A stretch of DNA of 64,000 bases from the NCBI GenBank assembly GCA_030446805.1, contig JAUJMO010000003.1, forward strand, positions 248,001 through 312,000, in the 5' to 3' direction. This document shows positions 34,239 through 43,705 of this stretch, one piece after another; position 1 is the first letter of the stretch, and each line of letters begins with the position of its first letter. The translations under genes were made by a program, and so were the position numbers. This DNA is from Caulobacteraceae bacterium. GTDB taxonomy: Bacteria > Pseudomonadota > Alphaproteobacteria > Caulobacterales > Caulobacteraceae. The notes beneath the pieces were generated by a model. The model worked only from the letters and a program-made list of their open reading frames with translations, searched no databases and was not told the origin of the DNA.

Positions 34239-35591
34239 ATGAGGGGCCTGGTCTTATTTTCCGCCGCCGCGTTCGGCCTGACCGCGGCGCTCCTGTTCGG
34301 CGGCGCAACGCGTGCCGGGTACCTGTCGACCGGGGTGGCCCAGCTCGCCTGCCTGCCGGCGCTTGGTCTTTCCGCCCGGACCCTGCTGAAAGGCGGCGTT
34401 TGGCGCGAGATGCGAGCGCCGCTGCTGATCGCCACGGGCGGCGTCCTCCTCCCGGCAGCGCAACTGATCCCCATGCCGCCGACGCTGTGGAGCGCTCTCC
34501 CGGGACGGACCGAATTCGCCGATCTCTATGGGGTGGCCGGCCTCGCGCTTCCCTGGGCTCCAGTGAGTCTCGACCCGTACGCCACGCTGCGCAGCGCCGT
34601 CGCCCTGATCCCGGGCCTGGCGATCTTTCTCGCCGTCGCCCAGTTGGAGGCGCGCTTCCGCCGCCGACTCGTCCTGCTCCTCGCGGCTTTGGCGGCGCTG
34701 CACGCCACCTTGGGGCTCGTTCAGCTGACCGCCGGTGAAGGGGCGCTTCGGCCGTACACCATCACCAACGACACCGAAGCGGTTGGTCTGTTCGCCAATC
34801 GCAATCACTTGGTGGCCCTCCTGACTGCCGCCCTGCCCCTGTTCGGCGCCTGGGCCGCCTTCGCCGGCAAGGATGCCGGCTCAGGGCGGGCTCGGCGCTG
34901 GCTCCTTTGCGGAACCCTCTGCGCGCCGGTTGCGGTCGTTCTACTTCTCAGCGGGTCTCGGGCGGGACTTCTGCTAGCGATCCCGGCTGCGGTTGCAAGC
35001 GCCGCCCTGGCCGCCTACGGCGTTCGCCGCCACGAACCGGCCTTCGCCATGGCCTTGGCCGCTGGAACCGTCGGGCTGGCGTTGCTCGCGCTGACGCAAG
35101 TGCTCGCTCCGGGCCTCGTTTCGGGCCTGACCGGCGGACTCGACCCCGTCCGCTCCGAATTTGTGGCGATCACCGGCCAGGCCGCGAGGCGTTTCGCACC
35201 TCTCGGCTCGGGCTTCGGCACCTTCGTGCCGGTGTACCAGGTCTTTGAGCAGCCCGAGCGCCTGCGGCCGGCCTTCGCCAATCACGCCCACAACGACTGG
35301 CTGGAGCTCTGGCTGGAAGGAGGCCTGCCCATGCTCCTGCTGTTAGCGGCCTTTCTGGCGTGGCTTACACGGACCTGCCTGCATTTGCGAAGGACGGAAG
35401 GGCGAAGCCGTGACTACCTACGGCGGCAGGCCATTCCCGCTGCGGGAGGCTGCGTGATCCTGCTGCTGCTGGCCCATTCCCTCGCTGAGTACCCGCTCCG
35501 CACCCCGGCGCTCATGGCCCTCTTCGGGTTCGCCTGCGCCCTCCTGGTCCGCGCGCCCGAAGCCTCCAGGACCCGGGAGTTGGCGCGTTAG
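34239..35591 (+). CDS. O-antigen ligase / Wzy-family membrane protein
   Basis: From the ATG at 34239 the 450-residue protein has about 11 predicted TM segments and a Wzy_C-type periplasmic loop. Conserved points are GLFANRNHLVALLTAALPLF, LLSGSRAGLLLAIPAAVASA and the NHAHNDWLELWLEGGLPMLL block near residue 350, the usual ligase/polymerase signature. It may polymerise repeats or ligate the glycan to lipid A core or another acceptor. Its 3' end overlaps the convergent EpsG-like gene by 4 bp. Confidence 0.85.
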   Translation: MRGLVLFSAAAFGLTAALLFGGATRAGYLSTGVAQLACLPALGLSARTLLKGGVWREMRAPLLIATGGVLLPAAQLIPMPPTLWSALPGRTEFADLYGVAGLALPWAPVSLDPYATLRSAVALIPGLAIFLAVAQLEARFRRRLVLLLAALAALHATLGLVQLTAGEGALRPYTITNDTEAVGLFANRNHLVALLTAALPLFGAWAAFAGKDAGSGRARRWLLCGTLCAPVAVVLLLSGSRAGLLLAIPAAVASAALAAYGVRRHEPAFAMALAAGTVGLALLALTQVLAPGLVSGLTGGLDPVRSEFVAITGQAARRFAPLGSGFGTFVPVYQVFEQPERLRPAFANHAHNDWLELWLEGGLPMLLLLAAFLAWLTRTCLHLRRTEGRSRDYLRRQAIPAAGGCVILLLLAHSLAEYPLRTPALMALFGFACALLVRAPEASRTRELAR

Positions 35592-36646
35592 AACAGCGCC
35601 GAGTCGTAGGGCACCCAGCAGTAGGCGTGGTCGGCGAACTGCAGCCAGACGAACAGCACCGCGGCGTAGGCGCCGCCAACCCCCGCCTTGGCCGCCAGCC
35701 TCAGCCGGCCGGGCAGCAGCAGAGGCAGGCGCGAGAAGGCGGCGATCTGCAACGGTATCAGATACAGGCTCAGCCGATCGGCCCCGACAGAGGAGATCGC
35801 CATCAGCGGGATGGTCGCCACGGAGGCTAGGGCGAGAACGGCGTAGAGCTTCGCATCTCCGAACTGGTCTCGCCAGCGCCTGCGAAATATGAGGAAGATG
35901 AGACCGGCAGCCGAGTTCAACGCAATACGGTAGACATCGCCCGCAGCTCGGTACTCGGACTCTACGTAGGCGTAGGAGTACTGTTCGATGTGGCCGCCGA
36001 TGAACACGGCCAACAAGGCGCTGCTGGCCACGGCGCCCGCTCCCATCGCGAAGGCCCGCTGCGGACGCCAGCGGCGGAGCTCTCCCGGCGGGGTGACGAA
36101 GGCCACCAGCGGCGCGAACATGATCGCTGAGCGGTGAAAGCTCGCGGCCGCGACCACGAACAGCAGAAACAGCCAACGCCGGCCGTCCGTGAAAGCGTTG
36201 AACGCGATCATCAGAAGACCCACCGCGGTCGCCTGGCGCGTGTAGCCCATGGACACCACCACCACGAGGTAGGGGATCGCCACTACGGCGGCGAGCAGGG
36301 GCGCCGGCTGCCGGCGGCAGAAAAGAAAGAGCCCGGTGACGAAAATCACCGCACAGACGGTGTTGACCGTGTGGATCTGCAAACCCGCGAGGGCGGAAAG
36401 CCAGTTCACGAAGGCGTAGGCCGGGTCGGTGGTGGTGAGCGCATAGGCGAGGTCTTCGCCCTGCGTGGCGTAGAAGTGCTCGAGATAGCTGCCCCAGTCG
36501 CACCCGACCTCCTCTCGGGCCCCGATCACGAGGGCCAGGAGGAGACCGGCCAGAAGGGTCAGCACCCTTCGCCCGACCCGGTTCAGCCGGAAGGGCGAGG
36601 TGCTGGCCAAGAGCGGCGTGACGAACATGGTCCAGTAGATGAGCAT
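35588..36646 (-). CDS. EpsG-family (Wzy-like) polysaccharide polymerase
   Basis: The 352-residue polytopic protein with about ten TM segments contains GAREEVGCDWGSYLEHFYAT near residue 43 and FVNWLSALAGLQIHTVNTVC, both typical of EpsG/Wzy polymerases (R-x-x-x-G-x-D-W/Y-x-x-Y). It should join lipid-linked repeat units on the periplasmic side. It precedes no partner on its strand within 50 bp but follows the glycosyltransferase gene downstream of 36705 in the same direction. Confidence 0.82.
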   Translation of the reverse strand: MLIYWTMFVTPLLASTSPFRLNRVGRRVLTLLAGLLLALVIGAREEVGCDWGSYLEHFYATQGEDLAYALTTTDPAYAFVNWLSALAGLQIHTVNTVCAVIFVTGLFLFCRRQPAPLLAAVVAIPYLVVVVSMGYTRQATAVGLLMIAFNAFTDGRRWLFLLFVVAAASFHRSAIMFAPLVAFVTPPGELRRWRPQRAFAMGAGAVASSALLAVFIGGHIEQYSYAYVESEYRAAGDVYRIALNSAAGLIFLIFRRRWRDQFGDAKLYAVLALASVATIPLMAISSVGADRLSLYLIPLQIAAFSRLPLLLPGRLRLAAKAGVGGAYAAVLFVWLQFADHAYCWVPYDSALF

Positions 36647-36704
36647 CAGCGGGCGCTGCTCTCTTTGTGAGAGTGAGACTCGGGCCTGCGCGCGCCTCTG
36701 AGGA

Positions 36705-37904
36705 TCACAGCGACGCTCGCGCAGCGACTTGGCCGTAGAGCTCGTTGTAGGCTCTCACACCTCGATCTAGCGAGAAGCACTCCTCGGCAGCCCGCCTGCA
36801 GCGGTCCGAAAGTTGCGGATCCCGCAACAGATCATCAAGCCGACGCGCGCCCTGCACCATGTCCGTCTCTGAGGCGTCTTCCACCACCACCCCGACGTTA
36901 TAGCGGCGCACGATCTCGGCCGCGTCCCCCACCCCGGCATTGATCACCACGGGGCGCCCGCAGGCCAGGACTTCGCCCATGCGCGTGGGCGCACGGGCGA
37001 GACTCGCGAGCCCCGTCTGGTAGAACATGGCGCAGGCGACAAGGTCGCGAATGACCTCTGGAATCTCCGGCCGGTGAACGCCGAACACCTTCAGCTTGCT
37101 CGGCGGGAGCAAGGCGGCCCCGGCGGTATCGGTCACGGCATCGGGGTCCTCCGTGGTGACGATCCGAAACTCCGCGTTGGGCTGCAGTGCGTCGAAGGCG
37201 CTAAAGAACGCCGCCAGCCAGTCGAAAAGGAACCAGCCGCTCAACACGGTTCCCACGGAGCCGATCACCGCCCGCCCCAGGTGCTGCTCGGCGGCCGGCT
37301 TGAAGTGGTCAAGATCGACGCAGGTAGGTATCACCACGGTCGTGGGGTGACGCCGCCCCGCTTGCCGTTGCTCCGCCATGTAATCAGCCGCAGCCTGCGT
37401 CAGCGAAACCACTCCTGCGGCATGCTGCAGGCATGCTGCCTCACCGCTTTTCAGAAGTTTGTAGAGCCTGGACCCGGACTGCAGACGGCCGGCCGCAACC
37501 ATCTCCTCCGGCCAGAACGCCCGCATGTCGAAGATGAAGGGCGCTCCCAGAACACGCCTAAGGACCAGCGCGACAAAGGCCGGGATGTAGCTCCGGGCGT
37601 GCACCAGTTGCGCCCGTCCGCGCAGCCGTTGCCAGGCCGCGAGCGCTAAGAAGACGGTGAGATCCCAGGCGGTCGCCAGCATCCTCGGTGACTGATGGTA
37701 GCGCTGCGGCAGCCAGCGGACACCGAGCGCCTGGCAGTCGCGGCGCATGGCGGTGACCCGTTCGGGGTCGTCGAGGTCGGCGCTCTTTTCGAAGCTGATG
37801 AGGGTGAACGAATGGTGCTCGGAGAGCCCGCGCAGGTAGGCGAGCACCTGCGACTGCCCGAGCGGCTCCAGCAGGCCGGTGTAGGAAAGGTACAGGACCT
37901 TCAT
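36705..37904 (-). CDS. Glycosyltransferase family 4 protein
   Basis: The 399-residue GT-B protein starts MKVLYLSYTGLLEPLGQSQV and has the acceptor-domain segment LVHARSYIPAFVALVLRRVL and a C-terminal donor domain with TRMGEVLACGRPVVINAGVG. Similar proteins begin with YLSYDGMTDPLGQSQVLPYL in other polysaccharide loci. Expected to be a cytoplasmic face sugar transferase. It is divergent from the gene at 37997 with a 92-bp shared promoter region. Confidence 0.88.
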   Translation of the reverse strand: MKVLYLSYTGLLEPLGQSQVLAYLRGLSEHHSFTLISFEKSADLDDPERVTAMRRDCQALGVRWLPQRYHQSPRMLATAWDLTVFLALAAWQRLRGRAQLVHARSYIPAFVALVLRRVLGAPFIFDMRAFWPEEMVAAGRLQSGSRLYKLLKSGEAACLQHAAGVVSLTQAAADYMAEQRQAGRRHPTTVVIPTCVDLDHFKPAAEQHLGRAVIGSVGTVLSGWFLFDWLAAFFSAFDALQPNAEFRIVTTEDPDAVTDTAGAALLPPSKLKVFGVHRPEIPEVIRDLVACAMFYQTGLASLARAPTRMGEVLACGRPVVINAGVGDAAEIVRRYNVGVVVEDASETDMVQGARRLDDLLRDPQLSDRCRRAAEECFSLDRGVRAYNELYGQVAARASL

Positions 37905-37996
37905 GTAAAGCGACCCCGAACGCAGCTCACGCGCGCGCCGCTCTGCATAGAGGGCGCCGTCCTCGCTGCACAGAACCCGAAGGTCCGCGGCGCTCG

Positions 37997-39070
37997 ATGA
38001 AGGTTTTGGCCCTTACCCGCTATAGCCAAAGCGGCGCAAGCAGCCGCGTGCGCCTGTTCCAGTTCACCCCCTTTCTGGAGCAGCAGGGCGTCAGACTCAC
38101 CGCCGCGCCGCTGTTCGGCGACGGCTATATCGAGACCTACAACAGGACGTCGGGCCGTTCCCTGAGACAGGTGGCCCAGAGCTATGCACGGCGATTGTCG
38201 GGCCTGCTCCTGAGCGGAAGGTACGACGTCGTCTGGCTGGAGAAGGAGCTCTTGCCGCTGGCGCCCGCCCTTTTCGAGCGCGCCTTGCTCCACAGGGTCG
38301 GGCCGGTGGTGGTCGACTACGACGACGCAACTTTTCGGTGGTACCGAGGCCACCGCAACGTCCTGGTCCGAAAGGGGCTTGGCCGAAAGATCGAACGGGT
38401 CATGGCCGCTTCGGCCGTGGTGATCGCGGGAAACCGCTACCTCTCACAGCAGGCGACCAGCGCAGGAGCCACCGACGTCCGGCTGATCCCCTCCGTGGTC
38501 GATGTGGAACGCTACAAGCCGCGCCAGACGTGGGCAGGCCCGGTGGAGCCGTTGGTGGTCGGCTGGATCGGTTCGCCGAGCACGGCCACCTACCTTCGTG
38601 GCGCGGTTCCGGCCTTGGCCACACTGCAGCAGGAGCGACGCGCCGAAGTGCGCCTTGTGGGCGCGGGCGAGACCGACCTCGGCCCTGTGACGCACACCAC
38701 CACGCCCTGGTCGTATGCAATGGAGGCCTCGCAAGCCGCCTCATTCGACATCGGGATCATGCCTCTCAGGGACGACCCCTGGACCCGGGGCAAGTGCGGA
38801 TACAAGCTGGTCCAGTACATGGCCGCCGGTGTGCCCGTGGTCGCCGACGCGGTGAGCGCGAACAACGACATCGTGGTCCACGGAGAGACCGGCTTCCTGG
38901 TCCGGGGAGAGACGGAGTGGCTCGACGCCCTGCGCCGCCTAGCCGCCGATCCCGACCTCCGTCGCCGCATGGGGGCGGCCGGCCGCCAGCGCGCGGAGCA
39001 GTTCTACTCGGTGGCCGCGGCGGCCCCCCTCCTCCACGCCGCTCTGCGCTCCGCGACCCAGGTGCGCTGA
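37997..39070 (+). CDS. Glycosyltransferase family 4 protein
   Basis: The 357-residue GT-B protein has the N-terminal KVLALTRYSQSGASSRVRLF, the acceptor-domain VVVDYDDATFRWYRGHRNVL and the donor-site block GKCGYKLVQYMAAGVPVVAD. Relatives with VDYDDAxFHxY occur widely in exopolysaccharide loci. It is transcribed toward asnB (171-bp gap), so the two may share an operon. Confidence 0.87.
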   Translation: MKVLALTRYSQSGASSRVRLFQFTPFLEQQGVRLTAAPLFGDGYIETYNRTSGRSLRQVAQSYARRLSGLLLSGRYDVVWLEKELLPLAPALFERALLHRVGPVVVDYDDATFRWYRGHRNVLVRKGLGRKIERVMAASAVVIAGNRYLSQQATSAGATDVRLIPSVVDVERYKPRQTWAGPVEPLVVGWIGSPSTATYLRGAVPALATLQQERRAEVRLVGAGETDLGPVTHTTTPWSYAMEASQAASFDIGIMPLRDDPWTRGKCGYKLVQYMAAGVPVVADAVSANNDIVVHGETGFLVRGETEWLDALRRLAADPDLRRRMGAAGRQRAEQFYSVAAAAPLLHAALRSATQVR

Positions 39071-39241
39071 CCGAGTGTCGCCCGATGCCCCGCCGCGCTT
39101 GGCGGCGCCGACTATCCTCAGTTGCCCCGCACCCGCTCCGGTGCGAAGGAGAGACAAGGCGCAAACCTTGGACGGCGCGCCGCGTAACAGCGCTACAGAG
39201 TGCAGCGAGGCCAAGGCCTCTGCGCCTGAAAGGACTCCGGT

Positions 39242-41269
39242 TTGTGCGGCATAGTCGGGCTGCTGTCCTCTAGGCGAGGCGATCAGGGGACGGAGATCGT
39301 CGCGACCATGCGCGATGCGCTGGTCCACCGGGGACCTGACGCCGAGGGGGTGTGGAGCGACCCGGCCGCCGGCGTGACGCTCGGCCACCGCAGGCTGGCC
39401 ATCATCGACATCTCGCCGGGCGGCGCCCAGCCGATGGCCTCTCGGTGCGAGCGCTTCGTGATCGTCTTCAACGGCGAGATCTACAACTATCGGGACCTGC
39501 GCCGGGACCTCCAAGCGACGGAGAACATCGCTTGGCGCGGAAGCTCCGATACCGAGGTCCTGCTCGAGGCGGTCGGCCGCTGGGGTTTCGAGGGCGCCCT
39601 GGCCCGTCTCCAGGGCCAGTTCGCCTTCGCCCTGTGGGACCGGGCGGAGCGGCGCCTGCGGCTGGCCCGCGACCGCTTCGGCGAGAAGCCGCTCTACTAC
39701 GGTTGGGCCGGCGATGAGTTCGTCTTCGGATCCGAACTCAAGGCGCTCCGACGGCACCCGGACTTCGACGGGGCATGGGACCGCGACGCCGTCGCGGCCT
39801 ACCTCAAGTACGGCTACGTGCCCCAGCCCCTCAGCATCTACCGCAGCTTTCGCAAGCTGGCGCCTGGCGGCTGGCTCTCGATCGGGGCTGAGCGGCTGGA
39901 AGAAGAGGGCGTCGAGCGGGGCGCCTTCTGGTCTGCCAGCGCAGAGATCGCGGCCGCGCGCCGGAACCCGTTCCTAGGCGCACGTGAGGACGCCGTGGAG
40001 GAATTGGACCGGCGGCTCCGATCGTCGGTGGCGGCCAGCATGGTCGCCGACGTGCCGCTGGGCGCCTTCCTCTCCGGCGGCATCGACTCCTCGACGATCG
40101 TAGCCCTGATGCAGGCCCAGGCCTCCGGCCCTGTCAGGACCTTCACCATCGGCACGCGCGACGCAGGGCTCAACGAAGCCGAGCACGCCAAGGCGGTGTC
40201 CCGTATCCTAGGCACGGAACATACAGAACTTTATGTGGAGCCTGGCGACGCGCTGGCGGTGGTGCCCAGGCTTCCGCACATCTACGATGAGCCCTTCGCC
40301 GACTCATCTCAGATCCCGACCTTCCTGGTATCGGCCCTCGCCCGGTCACAGGTCACGGTCGCCCTGTCAGGAGACGGCGGGGACGAGTTGTTCGGCGGCT
40401 ATAATCGCTACACCTACGGCGGCCGCTGGGGGATGCTGAAGCGGATACCCCGCCCGCTCAGGGCCGCGGGCGCTTCGGCGTTGATCCGGATATCTCCGCA
40501 AGCCTGGTCGACCGGGCTGAAAAGCATCGGCCGTTACGCGCCGGCAGCCCTCCGCAGCGGTCGTGGCGGCGACAGGGTCCACAAGATCGCGGCCAAGGTG
40601 GCTGCGCATTCGGGCGACCAGCTTCTGGACCAGCTGATCTCGGTCTGGGAGCATCCTTCCGACCTGCTCGGGGAGGGCGCGCCGGACCCGCTGTTGAGGG
40701 TGGACGAGGAGCTCTTCTGTGCTGACGCGGAGTTCGTCGAGCGTGCGATGCAGCTGGACGCGCTCTACTACCTCCCCGACGACATTCTGGTGAAGGTGGA
40801 TCGGGCGAGCATGGCCAGCAGCCTGGAGGTGCGTGCGCCCTTTCTCAACTCGGACCTCTTCCGATTCGCCTGGTCGCTTCCCCAGGCGATGAAGATCGAA
40901 GCGGGCCAGGGTAAACGGGTCCTGCGGGACGTCGTTGCGAAGTACGTGCCCAGAGCGCTGTTCGAGCGGCCGAAACAGGGGTTCGCCATCCCGATCGGCG
41001 ATTGGCTGCGCACCGACCTGCGGGAGTGGGCTGCGGAGCTCCTGAGCGAAGAAGGTCTGGCCAGGACCGGCGTGTTCGATCCGGCGGCGGTGAGGAAGAC
41101 CTGGGACGAGCATCAGAGCGGCGCCCGCAACTGGGACACGCGGCTCTGGACCCTGCTGATGTTCCAGGCCTGGGCGGAGGCTCAAGCTTCCGACGAGATC
41201 ACGGCCGCAAAAGCCGTGCAGGCGACCCGCAACCATGGCGGAGCCGACAGCTCGGTTCGCCCCACCTGA
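39242..41269 (+). CDS. asnB: Asparagine synthetase-like glutamine amidotransferase (AsnB family)
   Basis: The 675-residue protein starts with a rare TTG (SD AAAGGA eight bases earlier); this start is fixed because Cys2 (MCGIVGLLSS) must become the N-terminal nucleophile. The class II amidotransferase domain includes LVHRGPDAEGVWSD and FNGEIYNYRDLR. The synthetase domain has the PP-loop LSGGIDSSTIVAL near residue 280 and SGDGGDELFGGYNRY. Inside a polysaccharide locus such proteins often amidate uronic acids of the glycan rather than aspartate, which would fit the dehydrogenase here; the substrate cannot be read from sequence. Confidence 0.9.
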   Translation: MCGIVGLLSSRRGDQGTEIVATMRDALVHRGPDAEGVWSDPAAGVTLGHRRLAIIDISPGGAQPMASRCERFVIVFNGEIYNYRDLRRDLQATENIAWRGSSDTEVLLEAVGRWGFEGALARLQGQFAFALWDRAERRLRLARDRFGEKPLYYGWAGDEFVFGSELKALRRHPDFDGAWDRDAVAAYLKYGYVPQPLSIYRSFRKLAPGGWLSIGAERLEEEGVERGAFWSASAEIAAARRNPFLGAREDAVEELDRRLRSSVAASMVADVPLGAFLSGGIDSSTIVALMQAQASGPVRTFTIGTRDAGLNEAEHAKAVSRILGTEHTELYVEPGDALAVVPRLPHIYDEPFADSSQIPTFLVSALARSQVTVALSGDGGDELFGGYNRYTYGGRWGMLKRIPRPLRAAGASALIRISPQAWSTGLKSIGRYAPAALRSGRGGDRVHKIAAKVAAHSGDQLLDQLISVWEHPSDLLGEGAPDPLLRVDEELFCADAEFVERAMQLDALYYLPDDILVKVDRASMASSLEVRAPFLNSDLFRFAWSLPQAMKIEAGQGKRVLRDVVAKYVPRALFERPKQGFAIPIGDWLRTDLREWAAELLSEEGLARTGVFDPAAVRKTWDEHQSGARNWDTRLWTLLMFQAWAEAQASDEITAAKAVQATRNHGGADSSVRPT

Positions 41270-41310
41270 GACCCCGGCGCCCAGGCGACGCTACCGCGCA
41301 CCCTGGCTGA

Positions 41311-42438
41311 CTAGCCGACCCGCGCGGCGCTGGCGAAAGGTGTGGGGAATAGCAGCTCAAGGTATTTCTCGGCGGCGATGGCCGGTGAGAAGTCGGCAGC
41401 GCGGCGCTTCAGCGCGTCGCGGTCCGGCTCGGTTCCGAGCGCCTCCACCATGGCTCGGGCCAGTGCCGGGGAGTCGCCGACCGGCACGAGGGCCCCGTAG
41501 CGTCCGTGCTGCAGGATCTCAGCAGGTCCGCTCATACAGTCGGTGCTGACCACCGGCGTCCCGCAAGCGAGCGCTTCGACGATCACGTTGCCGAAGCCCT
41601 CCCAGCGCGAGGACAGCACGAAGAGATCTGCCCGTTGGAAAAAGGGGAAGGGATTCTTCCGGAAGCCGGGAAAGCGGACCCGCTCGGTAACGCCGAGGCG
41701 CTGAGCCTCAAGCTCGAGCTGGGATCTCAGGGCGCCTTCACCAAGAATGAGAAGCCGCGCATCGACTTTGGACTGAGCCTGCGCGAGCGCCCGTACGAGC
41801 ACGTCAAACGCCTTGGGCTCCTTGAGGGCTCCGACCGCCAGCAGACGATTTGGCGAGCCAGCCCACCATTCCAACAGACCTGCGTCGGCGGGCTCGGGGT
41901 CTTCCGAGCCGAAAACCCGGATGGGGTTATAGATCACCCGAACGCGATCGCGTGGCAGCCCCGTCGTCTCCGCCAGCGCATCGGCGGCGCCTTCAGATAC
42001 GGCCACCAGGTGATCCGCCGCACCGTAAAGCTGGCCTCCAAAACGTTTCAAGACCAGCGCATCACGATCGCTGCCGCCCCCCCCTCCCAAGCGGAAGTCG
42101 GTGTGCTCGCTCACGACCAGAGTGGCGGGGCTTCGTGCGGTCCGCTTGGCGATGCAGGCCACTCCCGTCACCGGCCACATGGCCGCAAGGACAGCCTCGG
42201 GTCGATCGTTGCGGAAGTACCGGTGCAGAGCCGGCCAAACATTCCGTAGCCGGGGCGCGCCCAGGTCCACGATGCTGCAACCTGCCGGCGCCTGCTCCAG
42301 GAGTTCTCCTACCCGGCGCATGAGGACAAGTTCGACGGCATAGCCCCGGCACACGAACTCCTCGGCCAAGCTGATGCTGACGCGCTCAGCGCCGCCGCCC
42401 CGCAGGTCGGGCAGGAGCATGGAGATTCGCCTGCTCAT
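41311..42438 (-). CDS. Glycosyltransferase family 4 protein
   Basis: The 375-residue GT-B enzyme opens with ISMLLPDLRGGGAERVSISL, the usual GGAERV loop, and has LLILGEGALRSQLELEAQRL plus the E-x7-E motif in SRWEGFGNVIVEALACGTPV. It is one of two glycosyltransferase genes in a leftward group that starts with fdtC, wzx and others. It ends 40 bp from the convergent asnB stop. Confidence 0.9.
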   Translation of the reverse strand: MSRRISMLLPDLRGGGAERVSISLAEEFVCRGYAVELVLMRRVGELLEQAPAGCSIVDLGAPRLRNVWPALHRYFRNDRPEAVLAAMWPVTGVACIAKRTARSPATLVVSEHTDFRLGGGGGSDRDALVLKRFGGQLYGAADHLVAVSEGAADALAETTGLPRDRVRVIYNPIRVFGSEDPEPADAGLLEWWAGSPNRLLAVGALKEPKAFDVLVRALAQAQSKVDARLLILGEGALRSQLELEAQRLGVTERVRFPGFRKNPFPFFQRADLFVLSSRWEGFGNVIVEALACGTPVVSTDCMSGPAEILQHGRYGALVPVGDSPALARAMVEALGTEPDRDALKRRAADFSPAIAAEKYLELLFPTPFASAARVG

Positions 42439-42444
42439 CTCTGC

Positions 42445-43683
42445 CTAATGAGTCCGTTGGGCGCTACGATCAGCGATTGCGCGGCCGACGCGCTTGAGCA
42501 CCCCTGTGCTCTGATACATGCGCCACAGCTTGGCGAGTACCAGCAGCCGCCACTCGAGCCTCCAAGACCAGGTGGGGACATCTCTGAACAGCTCCCGTGT
42601 GTCTAGGACAGCTTCCGACCGCGTCACGACCGCTCCATGACATGCCTCTCCAATGCGCTTCCGCTCCTCCGGGGTCATTGCCGCATAAGTGCGCAGCAGC
42701 TCGCCTATGTCGCGTTCCGGCGGCGGCCCGACGACCTCTCCCACCGAGTCCTCCGGCGCCTCGTGCAGGTAGCCGTAAGTCAGCCTGGGCTGCTGGTCGA
42801 CGGCCATGATGCTGGGCATCTTGGCGCTGGCGGCTTCCAACAGAGCCGTCCCCATACCGACGAAGATGTCGAAGCGCACCAAGGTGTCAAAGAGCAGCTC
42901 GTAGCCGAGCGCGCCGGCAAATTGAACGGAGCCGGTTACGCCGAGCTCCTCCGCAGTCGCCCGCAGCCTCTCCATCTCCGGCCCGTCGCCAAACAGGAAC
43001 CACTGCACATCCAGGCCCTGAGCGAGCAGTTTACGCGTAATGTGTATCGCGCCTTCGTTGTAGGCCTTGAATGGGACCAGCCTTCCAACAGAGACGACCC
43101 TCAGAGGTGAAGCATGTTCGGCCGGGGCCCAAGTTATCGGAGCCGTGTGGGGGACCGTTATCGGGACCACCTTGTATTCGCTCAGAGAACGTTTCCACTC
43201 CGCCTCATGAGAAGTTCGGCAGGCCTGATTCATGAACAACCACTGCTCAGCAGGCGTAACCTGGAGGACGAGTTTGCACAGCCAGTGTATAAGGGGATGA
43301 TCCCGCTCCCGAAAGCATTCTCGCGGGTGGTATATGCCGCAGATGACCTTCGAATCCGCCTTCGTTCGCGAGCGGACAGCCCGTCTCACCAAGCTGACCG
43401 GCAACATCTGGTGGGGATCAAAGACCCAGAACAGGACCGTGGTCGGAGCCACCTCCAGGCCGGACAGATATGCGGGGACGGACTGGACAAGATCGTAGAC
43501 GTCATCGTGCTCGATGAACCGCACGCTCTCGGAGAACATCGACCTCAGTTCGCCGGGGTGGGCGCATACCACGACGTCCAGCCCTTCGGAGACAGCGTGG
43601 TTCGCAATCCTCAATAGCAAGGTCTCGGCCCCGCCTAGCCTCAGTCGGCCGTAAACCAGCATCAATAAGGGTCGTGAACGCAT
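42445..43683 (-). CDS. Putative glycosyltransferase (GT4-like)
   Basis: The 412-residue protein has YGRLRLGGAETLLLRIANHA at the start and RVVSVGRLVPFKAYNEGAIH, FLFGDGPEMERLRATAEELG in the donor half, typical GT-B elements. The usual E-x7-E is replaced by MGTALLEAASAKMPSIMAVD, so the family match is less strict. Base composition is a little lower in GC than neighbours, suggesting a different origin. The start is 22 bp downstream of the wzx stop. Confidence 0.8.
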   Translation of the reverse strand: MRSRPLLMLVYGRLRLGGAETLLLRIANHAVSEGLDVVVCAHPGELRSMFSESVRFIEHDDVYDLVQSVPAYLSGLEVAPTTVLFWVFDPHQMLPVSLVRRAVRSRTKADSKVICGIYHPRECFRERDHPLIHWLCKLVLQVTPAEQWLFMNQACRTSHEAEWKRSLSEYKVVPITVPHTAPITWAPAEHASPLRVVSVGRLVPFKAYNEGAIHITRKLLAQGLDVQWFLFGDGPEMERLRATAEELGVTGSVQFAGALGYELLFDTLVRFDIFVGMGTALLEAASAKMPSIMAVDQQPRLTYGYLHEAPEDSVGEVVGPPPERDIGELLRTYAAMTPEERKRIGEACHGAVVTRSEAVLDTRELFRDVPTWSWRLEWRLLVLAKLWRMYQSTGVLKRVGRAIADRSAQRTH

Positions 43684-43705
43684 CTCGTCCTTCGGCCGGT
43701 TGGCC

